64,000 nucleotides of DNA. Origin: Piper betle. Taxonomy: Eukaryota; Streptophyta; Magnoliopsida; Piperales; Piperaceae. The stretch's first letter is position 1. The number at the start of each line of letters is the position of its first letter. The notes under the pieces were generated by a model that worked only from the letters and a program-made list of their open reading frames with translations, had not been told where the DNA came from and ran no database searches. Both the position numbers and the translations under genes were made by a program. Below, piece by piece: positions 35,116 through 47,490 of this stretch. Location of the stretch: positions 1-64,000 of the forward strand of contig JAURVB010000198.1 of NCBI GenBank assembly GCA_033002965.1, read 5' to 3'.

Positions 35116-37898
35116 TATAACACCCCGAATCCGGTTCACACTCGTGAACCAAACCAGCATGTCACGGGCCCTGGTTAGGTCGACTAACCCCAACCCAACT
35201 CATGCGAATCTAATCTCGGTGTCTTGAGATGGAGATACGACTCGCCATGCATGGATGAATGCACAAAACCCTAACATGATACTATATGGATGACATGCAA
35301 CTAATTTACACACCAACAACAATTGTGATAAATCAATAAAAATTCTAAAAATAAAACGGACAGAGTCTCCCCTAAAAGTAGAATTAGGGGTCACCCTGTC
35401 AAAATAATATATATAAACATATATGCATATATCAGATATTTGCATTCACATAGAATTCTAATCTATACTGTATCAATCACTCTGAAACTTGGGTCTCGAC
35501 CCACTTGTGTAGTCTATTCACATTTCACATCATATCATCATATCTTAGCATTTAATCACAACATATAATCATGTCTTAGCATTTAATCACATCATTATCA
35601 ATGTAATAAAATCATAAATAACATATTAACCACCCTATTGGCTGACATGTGTGTGCAAGCAACATCATTGCTTCTCTATCCAAGCTGGCACATCCAACTC
35701 ATGGTTATCACCTACATATAGTACAAAAATATGTTAGTAACAAGTGTAACTGATCCAAAATATAACTATAACAAACTGGCTATGAGAACTAACTCTCATA
35801 TGAAAAAAATGTTCGTATACTTCGCTAGAACTCTCTCAAGGGCACCTATTGAGGAGCCATCAGGCTGTAGATCCGTTAGCGCCCCAACTGATAGCTTTGT
35901 TGATGCCTCTTCGCATTTTTCTCATTTCATTTTCTCTAGTCCATTGATACTACAAATATATCCTAAGCCCTCTCCTTTCCTCCATAATTCTCCTGGCCTT
36001 GAGCACAAAGGCCGAGTACTCTCAGGCAGTCGCCTTTAGTACCCTTTGAACCTCAAGTCCGGACGTGCACTGTACTTAACAGTACCTGTAAACCACCACA
36101 TTCTCCGGGTGTAAGGAACTCAAATGCGGAGTTATCAGGGTCCCTCAGGAATGGAACAGTCCGCTCACTAACCCAAAACTCGCTTTGACTATCACGTGCA
36201 TCCGCTCATGGTATATACAAGTTAGTTTCACCATCTCTCGTCTCACTAAAAACTAGACTGATAATATATAATAATATATATGGTTGGCCGTGAAGGGATT
36301 TATATAATAGGCCCGAAGGCAACTTGTGGTGGATCTTGTTTTTGAAATTATCCCCGCGCCTAGGCGGCGAGCTCCTACTCCGTACCTACACATCAAATCT
36401 AAAAGCTAATGCCCACTAACTGAATGATGCATCAAACTCGTCATGATCAACACACTCACAATACAAACAACATCCATCAATAGTCAAACAATTATCAGCA
36501 TAGAAATAACTCTAACTCATCCTATTCATACCAATTTTTATTGTGTTTTTCTAAGTTATGTCGTTGTTGAATAACATGCTCAAATTTAATTTGCCTCATT
36601 AGATCACCTAACATTCATTCACTATTAATCACATCACGCAAATCATCGCTTCATTCATGGTCAGACATTGATCACGACAATTAATCAATCCTAATATGTT
36701 GTGCTAACAATCATCAATTTTAAATAATTAAATCAGAGGTAATTATACCTCTCATCGTCGATAATCGGTGACGACTAGGGTTTTGTCGCGCGTCTCGGAG
36801 CTCGAATTCGGCGCTCGTCGGCATCCAAAGTTCGATCAGGTTCCATTGGATGAGCTTCGCAGAAGATTCGGCGAATTCCAGCGAATCCAGTTTTTTGGCG
36901 GGTTCCATCGATTTTTTGGCAAGTTTCAGTGGTTTTCAGCAGTTTCTTGCAATTTTTCGATAGCAGTCGCCGACAACATCTATTGGCAGAAAAGCGGTCA
37001 TATTGGGTACCATTAGCACCTGCTCGGCAAGCCCGACGCGTCTACAATGTAGACACGGTCTGATGGAGTGGTGGCTCGCCGAAAAGGGCAAAATAGGGTT
37101 GTCCATGGTGGGATGTGGAGATCTAGCTGGGATGGGCAACGCTGGGCTCTGTTTCGGTTGGGGAAGGTTGTGGGTTGGCCGAAGGTGTTGAGCTGACTAT
37201 TGATCGCGGCGGCGACAATCGCTAGTGGCAAGAAGAGCAACGGGAGCACGGCGCAAGGGCATTGTTTCCTCGCGTTGTGGAGGCCGAGCAACAGACAGGA
37301 GTGCTCGAGGCGGCATGGCAATGCTGCGGCGGAGCTTGGTGGTGACGATCGGCGGCAGGGCGGTGCTTGTGACGGCACTGACAAACACAAGGGGTGGCGT
37401 GGCAAAGGTTTCGACGGGGAAGGTGTCGGGGAAAGAAGAAATAGCTGGGTGGCGATATCTTAAATATAGCTTGACTCGAATCTGTCTCGAGCCAAGAATA
37501 ATAATTAAATCATAGAAAAATCCATAAAAATAGGGAGATATCCTATAAATTATAATACATACCACATCATTACAATGACATACTTTATAACTATTAACCT
37601 ACCCAAATTACCCATAACACATACTAATGTGGTAACGACGTAAAACTAATTCTATGATCCACTATATATAAAAATAAAAAAATAAACTAGCATACTCTCA
37701 TATATTCTGATAACTCATTCTTTTTTGTTGTATTTATGATGTTATCATCATATGCTTAGGTACACATGACCCTCATAGCTCATACATGCGACCAGCGTAG
37801 GCTCAGTACACGTGTTCTGGAACTAACTCAATTCGAACCGATAGTTGAACTGATTGGATCATAAGCATAAAACCCTAACTCGGATCGCGGGTTTTAGA
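35116..37898 (-). mobile_element. Solo LTR, target duplication AAATC
   Basis: The plus strand runs from TATAACACCCC at 35116 to GGGTTTTAGA at 37898 (2783 bp), with exact flanks AAATC at 35111-35115 and 37899-37903. Both terminal dinucleotides are mutated (TG to TA, CA to GA). Inserted in the RNase H region of the Reina-like element. The GC-rich block (36780-37470) is partly eroded. Confidence 0.93.
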
Positions 37899-37958
37899 AA
37901 ATCATATCCTAACTGCTTCACTAGCCATCTTTGTTGTGTTGTCGTGTGGATTTTTTGA

Positions 37959-40907
37959 TGTAACACCCCAAATCCGGTTCACGCTCGTGAACCGAACCGG
38001 CATGTTACAGGCCCCGGTTAGGTCGGCTAACCCGAACCTAACTCATGTGGATCCAATCTCGGCGTCTTAAGATGAAGATACGATCCATCATGAATGAATA
38101 AATACGCAAAATCCTAACATGGTACTACATGAATGACAAGCAATTCAAAATACACACCAATACAGTTACGATCAAAATTCTGAAATAAAACAGACAGGGT
38201 CTCCCCTAAAAGTGCAATTAGGGTCCACCCTGTCAAAATAATATATACAGGTATATAAGCATATATCAACAATTTCATTACACACAATCTGATATACTAT
38301 AAGCTCATTCTGGAACTTGGGTCCTAACCCATCATACTTTTGCTGCGCTACTGTGATCATTTCATTTCGTATCATTATCATGCCTCAAACATTTAATCAT
38401 AGTCATGTTTATTAAATAACATCATAAACAAAACATGAAACATTCAATCACCCAATGTGTGTGTGCAGAAGACCTTATTGCTCCTCCGTCCAGGCCGGCA
38501 CATCCATCTCGTGCTTATCACCTACATATATATAAGAAAAACGTCAGTAACAAGCGTTACTGGTCCGGAAAAGAAAATAACTATAACAAACTGGCTATGA
38601 GAGCAAACTCTCATATGAAAGAAAACCATCATACTTCCACGTGAACACTCTGAAGGGCACTACTGAGGAGCCACTGGGCTGCAGACCCGGTAGCATCCCG
38701 AACTTACTGATCTGCTGCTGGTACTGTGCTACTCTCAGCACTTCTTTTTCAGTACTTCTCGTGAAACTTTATCCTAAGCCCTCTCCTTACCTCCATATTT
38801 CTCCTGGCCTTGAGCACGAAGGCCGAGTACTCTCAGGCAGTCGCCTTTAGTACCCTTTGAACCACAAGTCCGGACATGCGCTGTACTAAACAGTACCCGT
38901 AAACCTCCACGTTCTCCGGGTGTGAGGAACTCAAACGCGGAGTTGTCAGGATCCCTCGGGAATGGAACAGTCCGCTGGCACTAATCCAGAGCCCGCTTTG
39001 ACTGTCACGGCATCCTCTGCATGGTACGTGCAGTCGATTTCTCCATCTCTCGTCTCACTGAAAACGCGAAAACTACATATATATATAGGGCTGGGTAGGG
39101 ATTTATATAATAGGCCCGAAGGCAACTTGTGGTGGATCTTGTTTTCGAAATCATCCTCGAGGGATCTCATCCTCGAGGGGTTATTAATCCGGAAAATATT
39201 CGGTTAAATGGCCCGAGTTAAGTGGGATCCGATAAAACGCCACTTAACCCGTCCTGCAAGCAATAAATTAAACATACAATAGAAAAGACGTAAAACAGAG
39301 ACGAGTCCTAAACGGACCTGGTAGAAGCTCCAAGCGTGTCATCGCGCCTAGGCGGCGAGCTCCTACTCCGTACCTACACATCAAAACTAAATACTAACGC
39401 CCGCTAACTAAATGATGCATCAAATCCGACATGACCATCACACCACAATACAAACATCAACCATAACAATCAACAATTATAAATGTAAAAATAATTCCAA
39501 CTTATCCTATTAACACCTATTTCATTATATTTCCTACGTTACGTTGTACTCGATTATCATACTCAAATTTACTTTACTTCATTAGCTCATTTAACCTTCA
39601 TACCCTGTTAATCACATCATGCACATGTTTACTTCATTCATAATCTTAACATTCATCATAATAATTAATCAACCCTAGCATGCTATGCTAACAATTATCA
39701 TCAATTTTAAATAAATCAATCGGAGGTAATTATACCTCACATCGTCGACAATCGGCGACGGCTAGGGTTCCGTCGCGCGTCTCGGAGCTCAAATTTGGCG
39801 CTCATCGGCGTCCGAAGCTCGATCGGGCTCCACTGGGTGAGCCCCGCGGAAGATCCGGTGAATTCCGGCGAATCCCAGAAATTCCGCTTTTCCGGCGGTT
39901 TTCCGGCAGCTGCTTGCGGTTTTCCGGCGACTTCCGGTGGTTTTCCGGCGACAATCGCCGGCGGCGTCTACTGGTCGGAAAGGGGTCGTGTTGGGTACCC
40001 TCAGAACCGGCTCGGCGACCCCGACTCATCTACGACGTCGACATGGTCGGCCGAGGCGGTGGCTCGCCGGAAAATGGCTAAAACAGAGGCTGCGGTGATG
40101 GTTGCTAGATCCGGCCGGCCACGGCGGCGACGGCCTCCGCTCCGGTCAGGAAGCGTCACTGGGTGGTCGAGGGTGCTGAGGCGACCACCTGATCGTGGTG
40201 GCGATGCTCGCCGGCGGCGGAATCGGCGACGCGACCGAAATGTAGCCGCGGCGCTAGGCGAGCCGATTCCGACGTCGCGGCGGCCTGGCAGCGGCCGGGG
40301 CTGGTCGGGGCGGCACGGCAACGCCGTGGCGGAGCTGGGCGGCGACGATCGGCGACCGGGCGGCGCCGACAGCGGCGGCGGCGACGCTGCACAGGGGCGG
40401 CGTCGGGGTTTGGTTTGGGGAAGAAAAGAAGGCGCGGGGTGTGTGGTGGCAAGGTCGTAAATATTACTTGACTCGTCTCCGGCTCGAGTCAAGTATAATA
40501 ACTAAGTCGTATTAAATCCTAAAAAAATTCATAAAAATCGGGAAAAATCCCGTAAAATCAAACAACACCACAATATTATAATGATATGCTCTATGACTAA
40601 CAACCCACCCAGACTGCCCGAACGCGTCCTAACGCGGTAAACGGCCTAATACTAATTCTACGATCCACTATATATAAAAATAATAAAAAAATGACTGGCA
40701 TACTCTCATATATCTGATAACTCATTCTGTTCTGCTGTGTTCATGACGTTATCATCATATACTTGGGTACGCATGACCCTCATAGCTCATACACGCGACT
40801 GGCATCGGCTCGGTACACGTGTCCTGAAACTGACTCAACTCGAAAAAATAACGGTCGACCCGACCGGTTCTGAATATAAAACCCTAACTCGAATCGTGGG
40901 TTTTACA
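37959..40907 (-). mobile_element. Solo LTR, target duplication TTTGA/TCTGA
   Basis: The plus strand runs from TGTAACACCCC at 37959 to GGGTTTTACA at 40907 (2949 bp). Flanks TTTGA (37954-37958) and TCTGA (40908-40912) differ by one base. It lies 60 bp from the neighbouring solo LTR in the same orientation. Joining the host across both LTRs restores the RNase H reading TDHSSLKFIWDQ...VKQLGYDFVIEYKP. Its GC-rich block (39780-40440) is the best preserved of this subfamily. Confidence 0.93.
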
Positions 40908-42330
40908 TCTGATCCCATATAAACTTGAGGCTTGAGTGGTCGGTTTGAACTATAAATGTCCTTTCCAAAAGGTAGTGACATCATTTTTGGATTGCTTGTA
41001 CTAAGGCCATCTTCTCCCTTTCATAAGTGGATAATAATAAATTCTTTTCATGCAAAACCTCACTGAAGAGAACAATTGGATGATTTTGTTGCATCAAGAT
41101 TGCACCTAGTCCCACTCCACTAGCATTGCATTCGTCCACAAATTGAATTATAAAGTTAGGCAAAGCAAGGACACGGGCAGCCCTGAGAGCCTGTTTTAGA
41201 TTAATGAAAGAATAATATGAAGCCAGTTTCAGATTAATGAAAAAATGATAGGAGTCCCTCTTAAGCAAATCAGATAATGGAGCAGCAATATTACTAAAAC
41301 CCTTGATAAATTTTTTATAATACCCTACTAATCCTAAGATGGCCCTTACACTCTTTATTGACTTTGGTATTTGCTAGTTCACAATGGTTGATATCTTCTC
41401 TTTGTCCACACTAACTTCATCTAAAGAAATAACATGGCCCAAATATTGAATTTCGTTGTAATCCAAAAGATTATTTCTCCTTCTTTGCATATAACTCACG
41501 TAATAACAACTTTTCTAGGGTTTGTTCAACATGGAGTATATGATCTTCCCAACATTTGCTATAAATGAGTATATCATCAAAGAAACCTAATATAAATTTT
41601 CAAAGATATGGAGCAAACACCTAATTCATTAAAGCTTGAAATGTTAAAGGTGCATTAGATAACCCAAAGGGCATGACTTTGCATTGGTAGTGACCATGAT
41701 AGGTGCGAAAAGTTATTTGATGCACATCCGCCCCATGCATCCGTATTTGGTGATAGCCTAATCTTAGATCTAACTTGGAGAAATAGATTGTGCCATGTAA
41801 TTCATCAATTCATCAATATTGGGGATGAAATTTGTGGTTGCCTTATTGAGAGCGCTATAGTCTATGCACATCCTCCAACTTCCATGTTTTTTAGCAACAA
41901 CATCAGGGATGAATATGGACTTGATGTAGGCTAAATTATCCTTGCTTTGAGTAATTCCTTTACTTGCCTCTCTATTTCATTTTTTTGAAAATAAGGATAT
42001 CTATATGGCTTGACAACCACAAGTGGAGAGCTTTCCTTCAGAGGTATATATTGATCATAAGCTCTTTGTGGTGGCAGACTTTTGGGTAGAGAGAAAACTT
42101 TTTCAAATTTTTGTTGCACATTATCCAACTATTCCTCTTATAAGTGCTGATAATGAGTGAATTTGTTGCTTTGTGCTTTTATTGTTCAGTGTGTGCAGAT
42201 TTATTATTAAACCTTGTTTTCTCTTTTTGAAGGAGTGAGTTATTTGTTTCTTGTCATACAATTGACTTGGTGGAGTAAGTTGACCTTGTAACTCCTGTGC
42301 TTTTCCATTTTCAGTAAAAGGCATTTTAAA
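40908..42330 (-). pseudogene. Gypsy reverse transcriptase and RNase H start (Reina-like)
   Basis: Conserved pieces on minus are ESSPLVVVKPYRYPYFQKNEIE, SWRMCIDYSALNK, the catalytic FFDDILIYS at about 41559-41585, the GYYKKFIKGFS thumb and the RNase H start with FVDECNASGVGLGAILMQ. Multiple stops lie between them. The frame is cut at 40907 by a solo LTR inside the TDHSSLKFIWDQ segment. Confidence 0.85.
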
Positions 42331-43640
42331 GGATTCAAAATTTCACAATATTGATCTCAAAGCCTTCAGCCACTGAATGCCTAGAACAATATCAAACTCT
42401 TCCAGCTGAAATATAAAGGAAATCTGAAACAATACTACACCAAGGAAGATCTAACATAATGTCCACACACTTGCCCCCACAACTTCATCTTCTCACCATT
42501 GGCTATCTAAACCTTCAAACCATTATTTATTTACACTAGTAACTTCAAATTTCTGGATCATACTTGCATTCACAAAATTGTGTGAACTCCCCGAGTTTAT
42601 CAGTACTATTACTTGATGTCCACCCACTCTCCCTAACATTCTCATGGTGTTAGTAGTTGTAGCGCCAACTAATGCATTGAGAGATACAGCTGGTATAATG
42701 AAGTCTCAACTCTTGTTCACTGTCCTCATGTGCTCTGATATGTCTTCATCTCTTACTACTTTAATGGTGAATAATCTTTTGCATTTGTGTCCAGGAATAA
42801 ATTTCTCATCACATTTGAAACATAAGCCTGCCTCCTTCCTTTCTTGCAACTATTTGATAACGAATTTTCTTCCCATAAGTTGCCTCTTTAGATTTGAAAT
42901 TTGCCACATCTATTGCTTCTCCTTTGCTAGTTACATAATTGTTTTCTCTTTTATGTCAACCAGTTGTGTGCTCATAATTCCTTCTTGTTTGTCTTACATA
43001 TGAATGTAATTTATGGTTCACATGGTGCTCCAAATGTCTAGGCTAGACCTTGTGCATTTGACAATGTTTCCGAGTTTTCTTGCTCTCACCTCCATGCGCA
43101 GTTGGACTAGGACCACATATGTAATTACTGACTTTCTATTTTTCTGCCATATGATCAACCCTAGTTACCAACCTATTAAACCTGACAGTATAATCTTTTA
43201 CTAAGGGATCTTGAATTAATCTAGTAAGATCACCATAGAAATCTTCATAATCGGATGGTCCAAAATGTAAGTTCATAGCTTCTTTCAACTTTGCCCAACT
43301 AGGTATTCCATGATGTTCTTGCAACATATCAAACACAAATTTGGGCATCATCTTCCAAATGAAAGCTCTGCTAATTTGACTTGTAAATTTTCGTTGATTT
43401 TATGTAATTTAAAGAACTTTTTGCTCTACTAAACCAAGGAATGGGATCCTTTGAACCATCATACTTTAGGAAACTCGTCTTTGATCCTTTCAAACAATCT
43501 TCATTTTGAACAACACGAAGAACACTCTCTTGGACATTCTGTTGAGCACACTCCATCCTAAATTTGGATGTACCTTGTGATTGTCTACTACCTGAAGACA
43601 ACGATTGCTCCTCATGTTAAAGATTATTGTGGTTTCCCTA
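42331..43640 (-). pseudogene. Gypsy gag and protease remnant (Reina-like)
   Basis: Gag pieces on minus are FLKYDGSKDPIPWFSRA, GIPSWAKLKEAMNLHFGPSDYEDF and the zinc finger CFKCDEKFIPGHKC. The protease active site reads INSGSSHNFV near 42570-42600, so the catalytic aspartate codon is now AAC (asparagine) at 42595-42597. Confidence 0.8.
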
Positions 43641-43887
43641 CAATTGATCATTGACATCTACCACATTTGCAGAAACCCTAATATGCGACGTACCAATCAC
43701 ATCTCGGTTGTCAAGATTCAATCTATTCGCAGACACCCTCATTTTTAGAATGGTAATAACAACTTAAATTTTGCAAAGATATTAGCAAAAGAAGATAGTA
43801 AATGATCTTGAACCTTCCTAACGGGGGCTAATTCTTCTGAGTTTGTTGAAGAATTTGTACCTGCCTCGCCTGGCTCTGATACCAATC

Positions 43888-44214
43888 TGGAAGGATCTTC
43901 TTTAATAGCATTGATGAGAGGATCTTTAACCTTGTTCTGCCAACCATAATGCTTCATCGGAGCCATGTAGGTGGGCTAGAACTAGCAAGGTGGAGAACTT
44001 TGGATTGGGCAATAGAAAATGGAGTAGGAGAATGTTCTACTTCCTTGGTGTTCTTCCTAAAAGATCGGAAAGATGAACAAAAACAAACACAAATTGTATT
44101 ATCATATTCTCAATGTTCACAATTAATATCTTTTCTCTGTTTTTATATCAACGCCCTCCCTTATACAATTGCCTTTACAATTATAAGAATGCCCCTTTCA
44201 CTTTGTTCATACCA
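43888..44214 (-). repeat. 5' LTR of the Reina-like element (327 bp)
   Basis: It is the partner of 33312-33641 and begins three bases from the primer-binding site. Read on minus it runs TGGTATGAA...CCTTCCA. Confidence 0.85.
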
Positions 44215-44258
44215 CATTACATGCCAAAGGTACTCGTATTATTCCCCACCACCCCACC

Positions 44259-46235
44259 TGTAACACCCCGTTTCGGTTCACCCGTGAACCGACCCGGAAA
44301 TGTCACCGGCGACCGAACCGTTCGCTAATCTACTAGATTGTTAAGCCGACAGGATCTACTCTCGGCGTCTCAAGATGGAGATGCAAATGTGAAATGCATG
44401 AATGGGAACAATTGGGTTCTAACACGGTCCTACATGCATGCTATGACGTGCAAGCAAAGACAAAACAAAACAATAAATGAGAAACCAAAAGAAAATATAT
44501 ACTACTACGGAAAAACAGACAAAGTTTCCCTTAAAAGTGCAATAAGGGCCAACCTATTCACGACAAGGGTATATAAATATTTTAGCAAAATACGATAAAA
44601 CATGATAATCTACCGTAGCATTCATCATTATCTCTTTCGTTTCAATTGAACCGAGCCTGAACTACAAACTCACTACTCATTCACATTTATCCATTCATTT
44701 CATATCAAGCAATTTATCTAAATAAACACATCAAAATTATCATTCACGTAGCAATAACACACCGTCATTATAAATTACACGCGGCAGGTACATGTGTGCG
44801 CGGTTCCGTGCTGCTCCTCCGCAGTCCCGACAGCTTTCATCCCTCGCATTTTTCACCTACATATATATAGAAAAACCGTCAGTAACGAGTGTTACTGGCC
44901 CGGAAAATAACTAATATCAATCTGGCACAGGAGAGCAAACTCTCCTGTTGAATGAAAACCATATACTTCCTCAAGAACTCTCATCGGGGCACATACGGGA
45001 GCCGTCGCCCTCGGGTCGACAGCGTCCCCTATCTTTCACATTCTCATACCTCGGCCATTTCTCTATCGCTTCTCGCATCAAATCTCATTCCTTTCCGCCC
45101 TCTGCACTTTCCATATTACTCCTAGCCTTGAGCACGAAGGCCGAGTACTCTCAGGCAGTCGCCTTCAGTACCCTTTGAAACCACAAGTCTAGACATGCGC
45201 TGCAATGCAGTACCCGTGAACCTCCATACTTCTCCGGGTTTGAGGAGCTCAAAGGTGGAGTTGTCAGGATCCCTCGGGAATGAAACGGCCCGCACACCAT
45301 TCCAGAGCCCACTATCGACACACACATGCCCGCTCGCGTAGCACGGTAGTCGGATTTCCCTCATTCAATCTCTCACAAAAATGCGAAAACCATACATATA
45401 TATATAGGTCTGGGTTGGGATTTATACAATAGGCCCGAAGGCAACGTGAGGCTGGATCTAAAGTTCGAAAAACAAACTCGAGGGATCTCATCCTCGAGGG
45501 TTATTAATCCGGAAAATTGTTGGCTAAATGGCCCGAGTTAAGTGTGATCCGATAAAACGCCACTTAACATGTCCTGCATGTAATAAATCAAATACACAAT
45601 AGAATAGCGTAAAACAGAGAACGAGTCCTAAACGGACCTAGTAGAAGATCCAAATGGGTCCACGCGCCTAGGCGGCGAGCTCCTACACCGTACCTACACA
45701 ATCAAGCTAAAAACTAACGCCCGCATGATGAATCACACATCCTATACCATGCACACACACTCAACACAATCACGCATCAATCAACACACATCAACCTATA
45801 TCAATTCTAGCAAGTATACTTAGGCTAGTTTGCATTAGATCATGATCATTACCTAGTTACCCTAATCAGTTTCTTAGCCTCTATTTTTAACACCACTCAA
45901 TCAAACAAATTTCATATTTTATCCTTAATCAAATCTACATTTATATATATTATTATAACACACAATTCACCAATCCTAGCATGCAATTCTAATAAGCAAT
46001 AATTTCAAATAATTAAGTTAAAATAAATTATACCTCGCGTCGTCAAAAATCGGTGACGGTTAGGGTTTCCATTTCGTGGCTCGAAACTCGAACTCAGCAC
46101 TTAGCAGCGTCCGAAGTCCGATCAGATTGGACCGGGTGCGTTCGGTGGATGATCCGACGAATTTCCCGTGAATCCAATTTTCCGGCGGTTCCGGCAGTTT
46201 TCCGGCGAGTGTCGGCGGTTTTCCGGCGGATTCCA
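44259..46235 (-). mobile_element. Truncated LTR of the long-LTR family
   Basis: The plus strand starts TGTAACACCCCGTTTCGG at 44259, 45 bp outside the Reina-like 5' LTR. It is closely similar to the 5870-8736 copy (reversed) down to the CCGGCGGTTTTCCGG minisatellite, where homology stops at about 46235. About 0.9 kb of the other end is missing. A CCACCACC motif occurs near both breakpoints (left flank 44248-44258, right 46242-46250), compatible with a microhomology-mediated deletion. Confidence 0.85.
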
Positions 46236-46782
46236 GCAGTTCCACCACCACTCTTCCGGTGTTCATCTGAGGTGTCTCCACACCCAAATCAATCCATTTT
46301 TTATCAGAGAAATCGGGCAAGGATGTCGATGCCATCCTCTTGCCAGTGGAAGCTAGCGGTCTTGGACATGGTGACGACCTGCAGTGGCTCCCGTCTTCTC
46401 ACCCCCAAAACAATTTTCCTTGTATTCAAAAGCCATGTTCTGCACATTGAGATTAAGGGGATGCTTAACATTGAGATTAAGGGGATGCTTAACAACTACG
46501 CCGTACATAAATTTGGAAAGAAGACAAAATAGAAGGTTGTTGCTACAGTACACTTACCAAATATGAAATTGCAAATTTAACCCCATAATTACTACTTTAA
46601 TAATCTCCACCCTGACGATGGCGGCATTGGCAATCACAAAGGAAGACCTGCTCCAGCAGAAAAAGGGAAAACAAAAGAGGAGCATGAAGGAGAGATAAAC
46701 GACAGGTAAAAAAATAGTGACAATTAAAGAATGCCATATTTGATATATTATAATGGATTTTTTATAGCTAATAGTGATAAGA
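46236..46782. other. Unidentified sequence with a 24-bp tandem duplication
   Basis: This flanks the truncated LTR. On minus it is open for 60-90 codons in two frames (e.g. 46304-46495), with no family recognised. A perfect 24-bp unit (ATTGAGATTAAGGGGATGCT + TAAC) is repeated at 46446-46493. The right part is AT-rich. Confidence 0.4.
46446..46493 (+). repeat. 24-bp perfect tandem duplication
   Basis: Two identical adjacent 24-bp units. The length is a multiple of three, so any reading frame would be preserved. Confidence 0.95.
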
Positions 46783-47490
46783 GAATGTTTATTTTGGTTG
46801 GCATAAAAATAATATAAATACAAAAAATTTATATGAAATGAAAATGCAAAAAGATAAAATAACATAAAAATTTTAAAAATTTTTAGTTATGTTTGGATAG
46901 TAAGAAAATGAAATATTTCTTCTTATGTATATGAAATGTGCACTAAAATTTTCTCTAATTTCTTTTATTTTTTATATAAGTATGTTTAGTTGTCTTGAAA
47001 TTGCATAAAAAATATAAAATTCGGAGGTTACAAATTTTCTTTGTGTTTGGGTGTCTTGAAATTTAATAATTTTCTTTAATATTTTTGTCAAATTATATAT
47101 AAATAATTTACACAGCAATATTTTTTATAAAAAATTTTTAAAAATGAAAAAAATTTTGAGAGACATATACCATGCACATTATAAGGAATATTTCATTTTT
47201 AGCTTATTTTCTTACTATTAAAACATGTAAGAAATTTTTTTAAAATTTTCATATCATTTATTCTCATTGTATTTCCTTTTGATATGAATTTTTTTTATTT
47301 ATATTATTTTCATCTCAAACAAACGGACCTTAAGAAAATGTTGCTTTATAGAATTTTTATATGTACTTATTTTGATTGAAATTAAAAAAATGTTGTCTAA
47401 ATTTTAAAATAATTAAACACAAAAAAATTTGTGACCTCTAAATTTTATATTTTTTAATATAATTTTAGGACAACCAAATAGACCCTAAGG
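46783..47490. repeat. Foldback/MITE-like structure with two interleaved inverted repeats
   Basis: The first arm pair is 46783-46945 against 47165-47337 (reverse complement, about 160 bp; outer edges read TTTTGGTTGGCATAAAAAT and ATCTCAAACAAACGG). The second is about 46976-47070 against 47405-47487 (GTTTAGTTGTC...TTTGTGTTTGG against CAACCAAATAGACC). The arms interleave (A B A' B'), suggesting two overlapping or nested foldback elements. No coding capacity. Confidence 0.7.

Larger units (their letters stand above)
33312..44214 (-). mobile_element. Reina-like Ty3/Gypsy retrotransposon, interrupted twice
   Basis: Short LTRs at 43888-44214 (5') and 33312-33641 (3') flank a minus-strand gag-pol. 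The primer-binding site TGGTATCAGAGCC (initiator-Met tRNA type) lies at 43871-43884, and a GGGGAGGTACT purine tract lies beside the 3' LTR. Gag runs roughly 43640-42730, including a CFKC...PGHKC zinc finger, followed by protease, reverse transcriptase, RNase H and integrase down to about 33750. Short LTRs, gag type and pol order fit the Reina group of chromoviruses, but no clear chromodomain follows the integrase. Two solo LTRs sit in the RNase H region. Many stops and frameshifts make it inactive. Outer flanks CCTTG and CATTA do not match, so no target duplication is seen. Confidence 0.87.

Noticed and set aside
35116..40907. The two adjacent LTRs as the pair of one full retrotransposon
   Set aside because: Only 60 bp separate them, that DNA is host RNase H sequence, and each LTR has its own target duplication (AAATC and TTTGA/TCTGA).
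33307..44219. Target duplication around the Reina-like Gypsy
   Set aside because: CCTTG and CATTA differ. Either the site has decayed or one flank was altered, so no duplication is claimed.
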